From CAG-791 sp002392385 (lineage in GTDB: Bacteria > Bacillota > Clostridia > Lachnospirales > Lachnospiraceae): DNA of 24,609 nt. This document shows, one piece after another, positions 1 to 8,500 of the stretch. The notes beneath the pieces were generated by a model that worked only from the letters and a program-made list of their open reading frames with translations, searched no databases and was not told where the DNA came from. The translations under genes were made by a program, and so were the position numbers. The stretch's first letter is position 1. The number at the start of each line of letters is the position of its first letter. The DNA lies in assembly GCA_946616295.1 (NCBI GenBank), contig CAMOIU010000048.1:1-24609 (forward strand), given 5' to 3'.

Positions 1-194
1 GCGAAGCTATGCGTGTTTTTACAGGTGTCAAAAGAATCTGACGAGCGTCCGCACATGAGCATGGAGCTCCGAACGAAGTGAGGAGCGGGAATGCGAATGG
101 GCGGAGCATAGCGAGAGCGCGGAGCGCGAAGCTATGCGTGTTTTTACAGGTGTCAAAAGAATCTGACGAGCGTCCGCACACGAGCATGAAGCTA
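1..194. repeat. Direct repeat with 125-bp period, about 1.5 copies
   Basis: Bases 1-55 recur without a mismatch at 126-180, and weaker similarity continues to about 194 (GAGCATGGAGCT against GAGCATGAAGCT). The period is therefore 125 bp. The spacer between the copies (56-125) is rich in GGAGC, GCGAA and GAGCG words. The first copy begins at base 1, so the array probably continues to the left of the window. No convincing gene reads through it; a 69-codon plus-strand frame is just repeat translation. The role is unknown: it may be a dispersed intergenic repeat family. Confidence 0.8.
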
Positions 195-474
195 CGCGCG
201 CAGCGCGACATCAGGCGGTACTTCTTACATCTTCTTTTATTATCTCCGTTGTGTAGCTTTCGTTTTTCGATGATCTTTTGCTCATGACAACCCATGAAGG
301 TGTGTTTTTGCCCCCTATAAAGGTGTACTGCAGATTGCAGTACACCTTTATAGGGGTTCAAATATGCCCTTAATGCCGCCCTTCTTCAGTCCTGTTCGGA
401 AGAGCCTGTTTTCGAAATACTGACCGGATGCATCAGCGAGTCATCCGCGGACGGGCCTGTTTTTTAACTTAATG
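195..474. other. Noncoding stretch downstream of the minus-strand operon
   Basis: No credible gene is present. The stretch holds a large perfect hairpin (listed separately) and a small inverted repeat, CGGATG at 425-430 with CATCCG at 442-447, followed on the plus strand by a T6 run at 460-465. The T run lies 12 nt after the stem, so it is a poor intrinsic terminator. The minus-strand operon ending at 475 runs towards this region and presumably terminates here, but I see no classic stem plus U-tract in that direction. Confidence 0.5.
312..356. repeat. Perfect inverted repeat: 21-bp arms, 3-nt loop
   Basis: Arm 312-332 is the exact reverse complement of arm 336-356, with GAT between. The outer ends are CCCC and GGGG and the stem is AT-rich in its outer half (CCCCTATAAAGGTG...). 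Neither strand has a U-tract directly after the stem (TTCAAATATG on plus, CAAAAACACA on minus), so it is not a standard intrinsic terminator. It could be a transcript-end stabilising hairpin, a protein-binding palindrome or a tiny palindromic repeat element. Confidence 0.85.
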
Positions 475-1140
475 TCATTGGAACCGTCCCCTGTGTGAGC
501 TCCCTGTCTGCGCCAGCAGAGTCTGGGCCAACTTGTCCGCCATGCGGCGGTGTCCCGCCTCTGACAGGTGGACCCGGTCGTAGGACAGGGGCAGCTCCCA
601 GGCCGCCGTGTCGATATAGAGGGCGCCGGTCTCCTCCGCGATCTGTCGATAGACATCCGTCAGGCTGACGGGACTGATCCAGGGCCTCTCTCCGAACACC
701 GGCCCGCCGAACTCCACCACGGGCGGTGCCAGGATCAGCAGCTGACAGGCAGCGGCCGCAGGATGCCGGCCGTCTCCCGAAGCGTCCCGGCCGCCGAACA
801 GGTCCGGCGCCAGCTCCCGCAGCATGCGCACCATGCCGCGCAGTCTCTCCCCGACAGCCTCCGTGGAGGGCTGCGGCATCAGCAGGCAGTCATTGGTGCC
901 CAGCATGACAGCCAGACAGTCCGCCTGCTCTTCCCGCACGAGCCGCACCAGCCACTGCATCTCCCCGCGGGTCCGCGGTATGCACCGGCCGTTCATGCCC
1001 TCGGCCAGGATCGTCCATTCTTCCCCCAGCAGGGCCTGCAGCCTGTCCGTCCAGCGGACCTCCCGGGGATAACGCCCGCCCAGGGCTCCCCGCGGGTCAT
1101 AGCCGTAGGTATTGGAATCTCCGTAGAAAATGATCTTCAT
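475..1140 (-). CDS. SGNH/GDSL-family hydrolase (esterase/lipase-like)
   Basis: A 221-aa protein, typical length for a stand-alone SGNH hydrolase. Block I is FYGDSNTYG with nucleophile Ser9. GMNGR near residue 49 fits block II. LGTND (80-84) is block III with the oxyanion-hole Asn83. DRVHLSEAGH (188-197) supplies the catalytic Asp188 and His191. The family removes acyl or acetyl groups from carbohydrates, lipids or thioesters; the substrate here is unknown. There is no signal peptide, so it is probably cytoplasmic. It is the last gene of the minus-strand operon, 15 bp after the Nudix gene, with GGAAGGG just upstream of its ATG. Residues 95-130 are more variable and contain a short Gly/Asp/Arg-rich loop. 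Confidence 0.9.
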   Translation of the reverse strand: MKIIFYGDSNTYGYDPRGALGGRYPREVRWTDRLQALLGEEWTILAEGMNGRCIPRTRGEMQWLVRLVREEQADCLAVMLGTNDCLLMPQPSTEAVGERLRGMVRMLRELAPDLFGGRDASGDGRHPAAAACQLLILAPPVVEFGGPVFGERPWISPVSLTDVYRQIAEETGALYIDTAAWELPLSYDRVHLSEAGHRRMADKLAQTLLAQTGSSHRGRFQ

Positions 1141-1155
1141 GACCCTTCCGCCCGC

Positions 1156-1650
1156 TCAGGTAAAGGTGTAGGTGCCCTTCAGGTATCCCAGGAGAAAAGC
1201 CTCCGCCAGCGAGTTTCTGCGGATGTTCTCCACAGCCTCCTCCACCGTGAACCACTGATAGGCGTCGATCTCCTCGTTGGGATGGACGTCCTCGTCCTCC
1301 ACGATCGCCGTAAAGTTCAGCATCAGGGTGTTGGAGGGCTTGAAGTAGTGGCTACGGTTGAAGTGCAGCTCCCGGACCTTGAGGCCCGTCTCCTCCGCTA
1401 CTTCTCTGCGGACCGTGTCCTCCGCGTCCTCGCCCTTGCTGACATAGCCCGCCACCAGGATATAAGAATCCCGGCCATATTGCTTGATCAGCAGGATCCT
1501 GTCCCGTCGCCGGTTCATGACGATCATGCTGACCGCCGTGCTGAAAACGGGAAAACGGAACTCCCCGCACTTCTCACAGTAGGGAACGATCCCCTCGTTC
1601 TTAAGTTCTTTCGGGACCAGTCTGGTCCCACAGAATCTGCAATATTCCAT
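1156..1650 (-). CDS. Nudix hydrolase with N-terminal zinc ribbon (NudC-like)
   Basis: A 164-aa protein. The N-terminus carries two Cys pairs (CRFCG at residues 4-8 and CEKCGEF near 25), a zinc ribbon like that of NAD(H) diphosphatases. A complete Nudix box follows: a Gly, five residues, Glu, seven residues, then REVAEETGL, which coordinates the divalent metal. NudC enzymes carry an SQPWPFPxS-type motif after the box; here the equivalent stretch is RSHYFKPSNTLMLNF, so NADH specificity is doubtful. It probably hydrolyses a nucleoside-diphosphate-linked compound in the cytoplasm. It lies in the minus-strand operon, 61 bp after the ATP-grasp gene and 15 bp before the SGNH hydrolase gene. Confidence 0.9.
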   Translation of the reverse strand: MEYCRFCGTRLVPKELKNEGIVPYCEKCGEFRFPVFSTAVSMIVMNRRRDRILLIKQYGRDSYILVAGYVSKGEDAEDTVRREVAEETGLKVRELHFNRSHYFKPSNTLMLNFTAIVEDEDVHPNEEIDAYQWFTVEEAVENIRRNSLAEAFLLGYLKGTYTFT

Positions 1651-1711
1651 TTTGTCTCACCCCGTTGCCGCTCCGTGAGGACAGCCTGTGCGCCCGGCAG
1701 CGCCCATTGAT

Positions 1712-2902
1712 TCACCCCTGCACAAATTTTATGAACGCCTCGGTCTCCTTGAGTGTCCGGAACTTCGCGGTGTACATGACCCGACCCATCTGCGGCCAGT
1801 TCACGGGCGGCATCTCCTCCTGCATGACGATGGCGCTCCCGTACCGCTCCATGATCTCCTCATGGGTATGGGTGTAGACGTGGGCGGGCCCGTCCTTGCG
1901 GCCGGCGTAGACGCAGTAGTACTGATCGTCCGACACGGGGAAACGGCGCTCGTTGAAGGCGACCATGTCGGCGTAGATCTGGTAGACGTCCGTGGAATGG
2001 GCGTAGTTCATCATGTCGGGGGTGTAGCCGCCCGGCGGGCGCATGTTGACCTCGAGGCCGGCGTACTGGCCCTTTTTCCCGAGGCCCTTGCGCGTCTTGC
2101 GCAGGCGGAAGAACTCCAGGTGCACATAACGCCTGTCCACCCCGAAGGCCTTGCAGGTCCTGCGGCCGGCCTCCCGGAGCTCTTCCGGCACGTCGGGGGC
2201 CACATAGTATTTCAGGTTCAGGTCGTCGTTGACGATGTCCATGACGGGCACCGGCCAGACGGTCATATTCTCGAAGAGGGGCTCGCAGTCCCGGTCCAGG
2301 ATCGCCTCGTAGGAGATCAGGTCGCCGTCGATGAACTCCTCCATGACGTAGGGGACCGCGGGAAGGTCTGCGTAGAAGCGCTCCAGATCCGCGTCGTTCT
2401 TCAGCTTCCAGGTGTCCGCCGCGCCGACGCCCACGTCCGGCTTGACGATCACGGGATAGTCCACGGTCTTCAGGAATTCCCGGGCCGCCTCGATGGTCGT
2501 CACCTTGCTCTGGCGGGCCGTGGGGATCCCGCCTTCGATGTAGAACTGCTTCATCAGGGACTTGTTCTTGATGAAGCCGATCCGGTCGCTCTGGATGCCG
2601 GTCGTCACGTTGAAGTCCGTCCGCAGCCGCGCGTCCTGCTCCAGCCAGTACTCGTTCAGGGACTCAATCCAGTCGATCTTCCCGTACTTGAAGGAGAAGA
2701 AGGCCACAGCCCGGAAGACCTGGTCGTAGTCCTCCAGGGAATCCACCTTGTAGTACTCCGTGAGCGCGCCCTTCAGGCCGTTCTCCAGGCCGTCATAGGG
2801 GGCGTCCCCGATGCCCAGGACATTCACGCCGTTCCTCTTCAGGCGGTCGCAGAAGTTCCAGTAGGTATGGGGAAAATTAGGAGAAATAAAAATGAAATTC
2901 AT
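1712..2902 (-). CDS. ATP-grasp family ligase-like protein
   Basis: A 396-aa protein. The N-terminus (MNFIFISPNFPHTYWNF) is a Rossmann-like preATP-grasp domain. VIVKPDVGVG holds the ATP-binding Lys and Gly loop, VMEEFIDGDLISYEAI is the hinge and second strand, and LEVNMRPPGG gives the Glu/Asn Mg-ATP ligands. ATP-grasp enzymes activate a carboxylate as an acyl phosphate and join it to an amine or thiol; the substrate cannot be read from sequence. The start at 2902 is preferred over an in-frame ATG at 2968 because it has a strong GAGAGGAGC site, matches the family's N-terminus, and forms an ATGA overlap with the stop of the esterase gene, implying translational coupling. Confidence 0.9.
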   Translation of the reverse strand: MNFIFISPNFPHTYWNFCDRLKRNGVNVLGIGDAPYDGLENGLKGALTEYYKVDSLEDYDQVFRAVAFFSFKYGKIDWIESLNEYWLEQDARLRTDFNVTTGIQSDRIGFIKNKSLMKQFYIEGGIPTARQSKVTTIEAAREFLKTVDYPVIVKPDVGVGAADTWKLKNDADLERFYADLPAVPYVMEEFIDGDLISYEAILDRDCEPLFENMTVWPVPVMDIVNDDLNLKYYVAPDVPEELREAGRRTCKAFGVDRRYVHLEFFRLRKTRKGLGKKGQYAGLEVNMRPPGGYTPDMMNYAHSTDVYQIYADMVAFNERRFPVSDDQYYCVYAGRKDGPAHVYTHTHEEIMERYGSAIVMQEEMPPVNWPQMGRVMYTAKFRTLKETEAFIKFVQG

Positions 2903-3660
2903 TGTCCGCTCCTCTCTTTTCTCTCCTCCAGCAGGATAGGCAGGAAATAGTGCATCTGTTTGAACCACCAGGGCCAGTCGTGGTTGACGTCATAGCCCCA
3001 GAAATCGCACCAGGCGTGGATCCCTTTTTCCGCGAAAACGCTCTGCAGATACTTGAGGGACCGCACGCCGTCCTCCTCCCAGGCGCCCTGGCCGACGCAG
3101 AGGATGATCCGCTTCTGATCGTAGAGCGCGACGTAGGGGTGGTCCGCCGGCATATTCGGGAGAAAACGCTCCGGCGAGTTCATATACAGGGTCCCGTCCA
3201 TCCAGCCGCCGAAGAAGACGTCGCTGTCATAGACCCCGGACAGGGCCAGGCACCCCGCGAACAGGTCGGGACGGCGCAGCAGCACCAGCAGGGCGTGATT
3301 GGCGCCCATGGACAGACCGGTCGTCATCGGAAGCTCCCCGCCGGTCCTCTCCAGGATCAGGGGCACCAGCTCCTCCGTGATGTAGTGAAAATACATCTCC
3401 TGCTTCCACGCGCGGCGCCCCTTGTCGGGATCACCCTCGGACCAGCTCTCCTTGTCCACGCTGTCCACCACGAAGAGCCGGATCTGCCCGTTCTCCAGAA
3501 ACTCTTTCAGACAGTCGATCATGCCGAACTCCTCATAGTTCGTGCAGGGCGAGTCCTGGGTCGGAAAGGCCAGAAAGGGGAGCCCGGCGTGCCCGTAGGC
3601 GAGGATATTCATATCTCTGTTCAGGTACTGACTGTATTGTGTGATCCATTCTCTGTACAT
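2899..3660 (-). CDS. Alpha/beta-hydrolase esterase (putative esterase D-like family)
   Basis: A 253-aa protein with the nucleophile elbow GLSMG (Ser117) and a terminal His in NHDW (His227); an acidic residue near 195-197 could complete the triad. The fold resembles bacterial esterase D / antigen-85-type putative esterases. There is no signal peptide. Its stop overlaps the start of the ATP-grasp gene by 4 bp, and its own ATG is 2 bp after the stop of the AI-2E-family gene, with a GGAAAG site embedded in that gene's 3' end. Such tight coupling suggests the esterase and ATP-grasp enzyme act on the same metabolite or peptide, one joining and one hydrolysing; that is inference. Confidence 0.88.
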   Translation of the reverse strand: MYREWITQYSQYLNRDMNILAYGHAGLPFLAFPTQDSPCTNYEEFGMIDCLKEFLENGQIRLFVVDSVDKESWSEGDPDKGRRAWKQEMYFHYITEELVPLILERTGGELPMTTGLSMGANHALLVLLRRPDLFAGCLALSGVYDSDVFFGGWMDGTLYMNSPERFLPNMPADHPYVALYDQKRIILCVGQGAWEEDGVRSLKYLQSVFAEKGIHAWCDFWGYDVNHDWPWWFKQMHYFLPILLEERKERSGQ

Positions 3661-3662
3661 GT

Positions 3663-4844
3663 TTACTTTCCTTTCGATTCGCTCGGAGAACCGACCTCTG
3701 CGTGGTCCGCTTCATACTCCTGGAGGATCTTCAGCTCTTTCTTCTGTGCGAGACTGTCCAGCACGAAGCTGCGGACGATGTCATAGAGGACCGCGAAGAC
3801 CGGCGCGCCGATCAGCATGCCCAGGACGCCCCACAGGGAGCCGAACACCAGGATCGAGAAGAGGATCCAGAAGGCGGAGAGGCCCAGCTTGTCTCCCAGG
3901 ATCTTGGGACCGATCACGTTGCCGTCGAGCTGCTGGAGGATGATGATGAACACGACGAAGACGACGCACCTGACCGGCGACACCGTGAGGATCAGGATGG
4001 CCGAGGGGATCGCGCCCAGGTAGGGGCCGAAGAAGGGGATGATATTGGTCACGCCGACGATGATGCTGATGAGCATGGCGTAGGGCATGCGGGCGATCAG
4101 CATGAAAATGAAGCAGAGGATGCCGATGATCAGGGAGTCCACCAGCTTGCCGAAGATAAAACCGCTGAACTTCTCATCCGTGAACCGCGCTTCCTTCCCG
4201 ATCCAGTCAGCCACCTTATGGGGGAAAACAGCATAGACCAGCATCTTCAGCTGGAGCCCGAATTTCTCCCAGCTGCCCAGCAGATAGATGGCGATGATGG
4301 TCCCGAGCACGAAATTCTTGACGACGTTCAGGACGCCGGAGAAGCCGGTGCTCATGTTGTTCATGATGTTCCGGAGCTGGGGCAGCACATGGGTCTGCAG
4401 GAACTCGCCCAGGCTCTGGGTGGTCACGTTGAGGGTGCTTTCGGCCATCTCCAGGAGCTCCGACTGCTCCTCGAGCAGGGCCGAGAGCCAGCTCTCCATC
4501 TGGGCGGCGGCGGCCGGAAGGCCGCTGATCAGTTCCGTGATGCTGGCGATCAGTTCGGGGATCACCGCCACGAGCAGGAGCGTGATCAGGACGAACATGC
4601 CGACCACAGACAGGAGGATGGAAAGGCCCCGTTTCATGTGCAGCTTCTGCTCCAGTTTCTCGCAGACCGGCCGCAGCAGATACGCGATCACGGCACCGTA
4701 GATAAAGGGCTGGAAGATACCGACGATCCGTCCCAGGATCCCGGTGTAGACACTCGTCCTGAAGAAAAGCAGCACGACCATGCATATGATGGCGGTCGCT
4801 GCGGCGACGGTGAGAAGGATGTTTTTTCTGTTCTGTGTGTTCAT
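3663..4844 (-). CDS. AI-2E family transporter (PerM/UPF0118-type membrane protein)
   Basis: A 393-aa polytopic membrane protein. Hydrophobic segments lie at about 9-28, 34-57 and 72-98, then a soluble, amphipathic loop (100-150, ITELISGLPAAAAQME...), another near 160-180, and a dense C-terminal membrane half. Family hallmarks in that half are NIIPFFGP and DGNVIGPKILG. Members have been linked to autoinducer-2 export or to Na+/H+ antiport, so the name should not be read as proof of substrate. The start at 4844 has a GGGAG site; an in-frame ATG at 4886 lies inside an intergenic hairpin and is less likely. It is the second gene of the minus-strand operon. Confidence 0.9.
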   Translation of the reverse strand: MNTQNRKNILLTVAAATAIICMVVLLFFRTSVYTGILGRIVGIFQPFIYGAVIAYLLRPVCEKLEQKLHMKRGLSILLSVVGMFVLITLLLVAVIPELIASITELISGLPAAAAQMESWLSALLEEQSELLEMAESTLNVTTQSLGEFLQTHVLPQLRNIMNNMSTGFSGVLNVVKNFVLGTIIAIYLLGSWEKFGLQLKMLVYAVFPHKVADWIGKEARFTDEKFSGFIFGKLVDSLIIGILCFIFMLIARMPYAMLISIIVGVTNIIPFFGPYLGAIPSAILILTVSPVRCVVFVVFIIILQQLDGNVIGPKILGDKLGLSAFWILFSILVFGSLWGVLGMLIGAPVFAVLYDIVRSFVLDSLAQKKELKILQEYEADHAEVGSPSESKGK

Positions 4845-4875
4845 TGCTGCCGTCTCTCCCTCGGACAACGTGTGG

Positions 4876-4908
4876 AGACCGCGCATGGGACGATTCTCTG
4901 CGCGGTCT
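4876..4908. repeat. Intergenic hairpin, 10-bp perfect stem
   Basis: AGACCGCGCA at 4876-4885 pairs with TGCGCGGTCT at 4899-4908 around a 13-nt loop. It lies in the 70-bp gap between the DJ-1 gene (upstream on the minus strand) and the AI-2E-family gene. No U-tract follows on the minus strand, so full termination is unlikely. It could set relative expression by transcript processing or by protecting the downstream message. Confidence 0.7.
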
Positions 4909-4914
4909 GTGTGA

Positions 4915-5427
4915 TCATGCGCGATTGCAGACGTCGATAAAGGCCCTGGCGTAGGCGGGCAGATCCGGGGGGCGGCGTCCGGAGACGATGTTGCCGTCCA
5001 CGACAGTCTCCTGGTCCAGCCACTCGGCGCCGGCGTTGCGCATGTCGTCCTTGATGCCGGGGGTGCTGGTCACCTTGCGTCCGCGGAGGATATCCGCGGA
5101 GATCAGGACCCAGCCGGCGTGGCAGATCTCGCCGATGGCCTTGCCGTCGGCATTCATCCTGCGCACGATCTCCAGGACCTCGGGATAGCGGCGCAGCTTG
5201 TCGGGTGCCCAGCCGCCGGGCACCAGCAGTCCGTCATAGTCATCGGGGTCGATGTCCCTGAAGGAGAGGCTCACCTCGCAGGGCACCCCGTACTTGCCGT
5301 GGTAGAGACCCGGCTTGTCCGCGGCCAGATCCACCTGCCAGCCCTCCTCCCGGCAGCGATACACCGGATACCAGAGCTCCAGGTCTTCGAAATCCTCACT
5401 GACCAGCTGCAGAATCTTCTTGCTCAT
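4915..5427 (-). CDS. DJ-1/PfpI family protein (class I glutamine amidotransferase-like)
   Basis: A 170-aa protein, the usual length for PfpI/YhbO-type DJ-1 superfamily members. The nucleophile elbow is GEICHAGW with Cys102 followed by His103; the acidic residue in SEDFEDLE (around 11-15) fits the conserved Glu/Asp near the active site. LLVPGGWAPDKLR is the characteristic glycine turn. Members are reported as stress-related deglycases, glyoxalases or proteases; which activity applies here is unknown. The start has an excellent GGAAAGGAGCAACAG upstream region. It is the first gene of the minus-strand operon and sits just downstream of a good promoter. Confidence 0.92.
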   Translation of the reverse strand: MSKKILQLVSEDFEDLELWYPVYRCREEGWQVDLAADKPGLYHGKYGVPCEVSLSFRDIDPDDYDGLLVPGGWAPDKLRRYPEVLEIVRRMNADGKAIGEICHAGWVLISADILRGRKVTSTPGIKDDMRNAGAEWLDQETVVDGNIVSGRRPPDLPAYARAFIDVCNRA

Positions 5428-5519
5428 TCTGTTGCTCCTTTCCCGTCCCCCGCAGGGGCGTTCCTCTTTTCTGATCTGTACCTGTTCTGTTCTTTCCCGA
5501 GAAAAAAGTGTATCATATT

Positions 5520-5549
5520 TTTATACAGTATAGCAGACCCACTTGCCAA
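5520..5549 (-). promoter_or_regulatory. Sigma-A-like promoter for the DJ-1 to SGNH operon
   Basis: On the minus strand, TTGGCA (5544-5549) is separated by 18 bp from TATAAA (5520-5525). This would give a leader of roughly 85 nt before the DJ-1 start at 5427. An 11-bp palindrome, TATAC-A-GTATA (5522-5532), overlaps the -10 and could be an operator or a coincidence of AT-rich DNA. The same 172-bp gap must also hold the promoter of the divergent C11 protease gene, for which I see no convincing pair. Confidence 0.5.
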
Positions 5550-5599
5550 AAAGAACGGCCTGTGCGCCTTGCGGCGCAGCGGCTGCCCGGGGATCGGCC

Positions 5600-8500
5600 A
5601 TGAAAACATCCGTTATCAGTCTGTACAGGCATTTTCATTCTCTTCTGCTCATTCTCCTGCTCTGCGCCGTGCTCTTCGCGACGGCCGGATGCGGCGGGCC
5701 GGCCGGCAGTGCCGGCGGCGACGGCAGCGACGCGGCCGGACAAGCCTCCGCGGATCCCTCTGGCGCGCCCGGCGGGGACAGTGCCGGTCAGGATGCCGCC
5801 CCCGCGGACGGCGCGGAAGGTCCCGGCACCGGCACAGAGAAGGAGCCCTTCCCCTTCGTGGACGCCGGGCAGGCGCCGGACAGCGCCACGGTGATGGTCT
5901 ATCTGACCGGGTCTGATCTGGAGGCGGGCTCTGAAGCCGCCACGCAGGATCTGCAGGAAATGCTGCAGAGCGGCATCGATCTGTCCCGCACACATCTTCT
6001 TGTCTACACCGGCGGCTCCCCTGTCTGGCACAGCGAGGACCCGGTGATCCCCAACGACGCCAATATCATATACCGTCTCACGGAGGAGGGTTTCCGCGAG
6101 GTACAGCGCTACGATCCCCTCTCCATGGGCGAGCCGGAGAGCCTGACCCGCTTCCTCAACTATGCCTGCGAGGAGGTCCCCGCCGAGAATTATTATCTGA
6201 TCCTCTGGGACCACGGAAACGGCCCGGTGATGGGCTACGGCAGCGACCGGCAGTATAACGGGGACGCGCTGACCCTTCCCGAGATGAAGACCGCCATGGA
6301 CGCCTCCCCCTTCGGGAAGGACAGACGGCTGGCCATGGTCGGTTTTGACGCCTGCCTCATGTCCTCGGCCGAGCTCATGTGCGTCTGGTCGGACTACGCG
6401 GATCTCCTGGTCGCCTCCCAGGAGCTGGAGCCCTCCATGGGATGGCGCTACAGCTTCCTGAAGGATGTCTGCCGGGTCTCTCCCCGGGCCCTGGCCAGAG
6501 AGATCGTGGACGTCTACATGAAGGGCTGCAGTGAATTCTTCGAAGAACACCCCCTCTTCCAGAGCGATCTGACCCTGGCGGTCCTGGACCTCACCCGGGC
6601 CGACGCGCTGGAATCCTCCCTCAACGACCTTTTTGCCGTGGCGGCGGAGGACGTGAGCGGAGACTTCAACAAGCTCGCCACTGCCCGCGTGCGGTCGCAC
6701 GGTTTTGCCCGCGCGGGGTCCGGCTCGGAATATGACCTCGTGGACCTGGAGAGCCTCCTGACCGGCATGGAGGAGAAGTACCCCGACGAGACCGCCGCCG
6801 CCAGGCAGGCCCTGCAGGAGGCCGTCGTCTATAGGGATTCCAACATCTCCGAGAGCTGCGGACTGAGTCTCTTCTACCCCTACTACAACAAAAAATACTA
6901 CCAGAATCTCTGGAAGGAGGAGTACGGGGAGCTGGGATGCCTCTCGGAATACGCCGCCTTCCTGCAGCGCTATGACCAGGTCTGGCTGGGCACGGATCTC
7001 AAGGACCTCTTCGAGGGCGAGCTGCGCCCCAAGGAAAACGGGGCTGCCACCTATTCCATGGAGCTGACCGAGCAGCAGCTGGCCCAGTACGCCCAGGGCC
7101 GTTACTACATCCTCCGGCGGACGGGGGAGGGCCTCTACTCCATCGTCTACGTCTCCAACGCCGTGGAGGAGAAGAACGGTACCCTCTCCGCGGTTTTTGA
7201 CGGCCGGATCATCTACGTGGGCGACGATTACGGGGACAAAAACATCCCCATCGTGCGCGCCTGGGAGACGGTGGGCGACATGACCGACTACACGATCCTG
7301 GGGGCCGGCGTGCAGAGAGACAAGGAGGACGGCGGGGACAGTCTGCTCAACTATGAGAATATGCCTGTCGATATCCAGCTGGCGGTCAATGCCGCAGACG
7401 GCTCTGTGACGGTCAAGGGCATTTATGAGCGGGAGGAAGGCGAGGATATCGTCGCCGGCAAGAGAAAACCGGTCCTTCCCGAGGACTGGAAGCTCTTCAC
7501 CTTCTACAACCTCAAGAGCCGCTATCTGGTGCGCGGCGACGACGGTCATGTCCTGCCCTTCTGGGACTGGCCGGAAGGCGACTGGATCACCTGGACGGAA
7601 TACAATGTCGTCAACGGCCTGAACTTCACCTATGAGCCCATCTACGACGACGGCTACGAATACTACATCATGTTCGAGGTGGCCGACGTACAGGGCAACC
7701 AGTTCTCCTCGGAGCTCCTCCCCATCACCCTGGATCCGGCTCCTGAGGAGGAGGCCGCCGTTCCCTCGGAAGAGATCAGCTGGGAGAGCGGCCGGTCGGT
7801 GGTCCTGGCCGAGGAACAGGGCGTGCGCATCAGCCTGACCATGGATCAGAAGCACAGCTCCGGACAGACGATCCTGGGCCTGGAGGTCCGCAACGACAAC
7901 GATTACCCCGTCCTCATCACCAACGAGGATCCGGTCCTGGATGAAGAATACGTCTCCGGCAATTCCGGTCTGTGGCTCACGGCAGAGCCGGGCCGGACAG
8001 CCTACAGGGACTTCGGCGGTCTGTCGGAGCTCCTGGCCCGCCGGGGCACAGCCTGCCCGAAGCAGCTGGATATCAATCTGACGGTCTCCAACTACAAGAC
8101 CGGCGGCTATATGATCTACAAGCGGCCCTACACCGTCCGTTTTGCCGGGGACCTGCAGCCCGCCGCCCTCGCCATGCCCGTGGACGGAGCCGCGGCCGGT
8201 CCCCAGGAGCTGGTGCCGGACAAGGCCTCTGCAGAGACGGATCCCGCCCTTCCTCTCAAGGTCGAGCTCCTGGGGATGGGCGCGGACGATCCTTCTGCCT
8301 ACACCCCGGTGCTGACCCTGGACCTGCGTGTGACCAATACCTCCGGCAGCCCCGCCGACTTCCGTCTGGGGGGCCTGAAGCTGAACGGCCTCTACTACTC
8401 CATGGACAGCGCCTGCACCCTGCAGCCGGAGGATGTCCTCTACACCGTCGCCTCCATCCCCTCTTCCTCTTATAAGGCGACGGACAAGGAGTTCTCGACC

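Noticed and set aside
78..287. 69-aa plus-strand frame at the left edge
   Set aside because: It translates the 125-bp-period repeat and the adjoining AT-rich tail; basic low-complexity composition, no ribosome site.
568..1710. 380-codon plus-strand open frame opposite the SGNH and Nudix genes
   Set aside because: It crosses two recognisable minus-strand genes and has no domain or ribosome site.
5543..5599. Upstream TTG start for the C11 protease
   Set aside because: It would add a Cys/Arg/Ala-rich tail in front of a normal lipoprotein signal that begins at the ATG at 5600.
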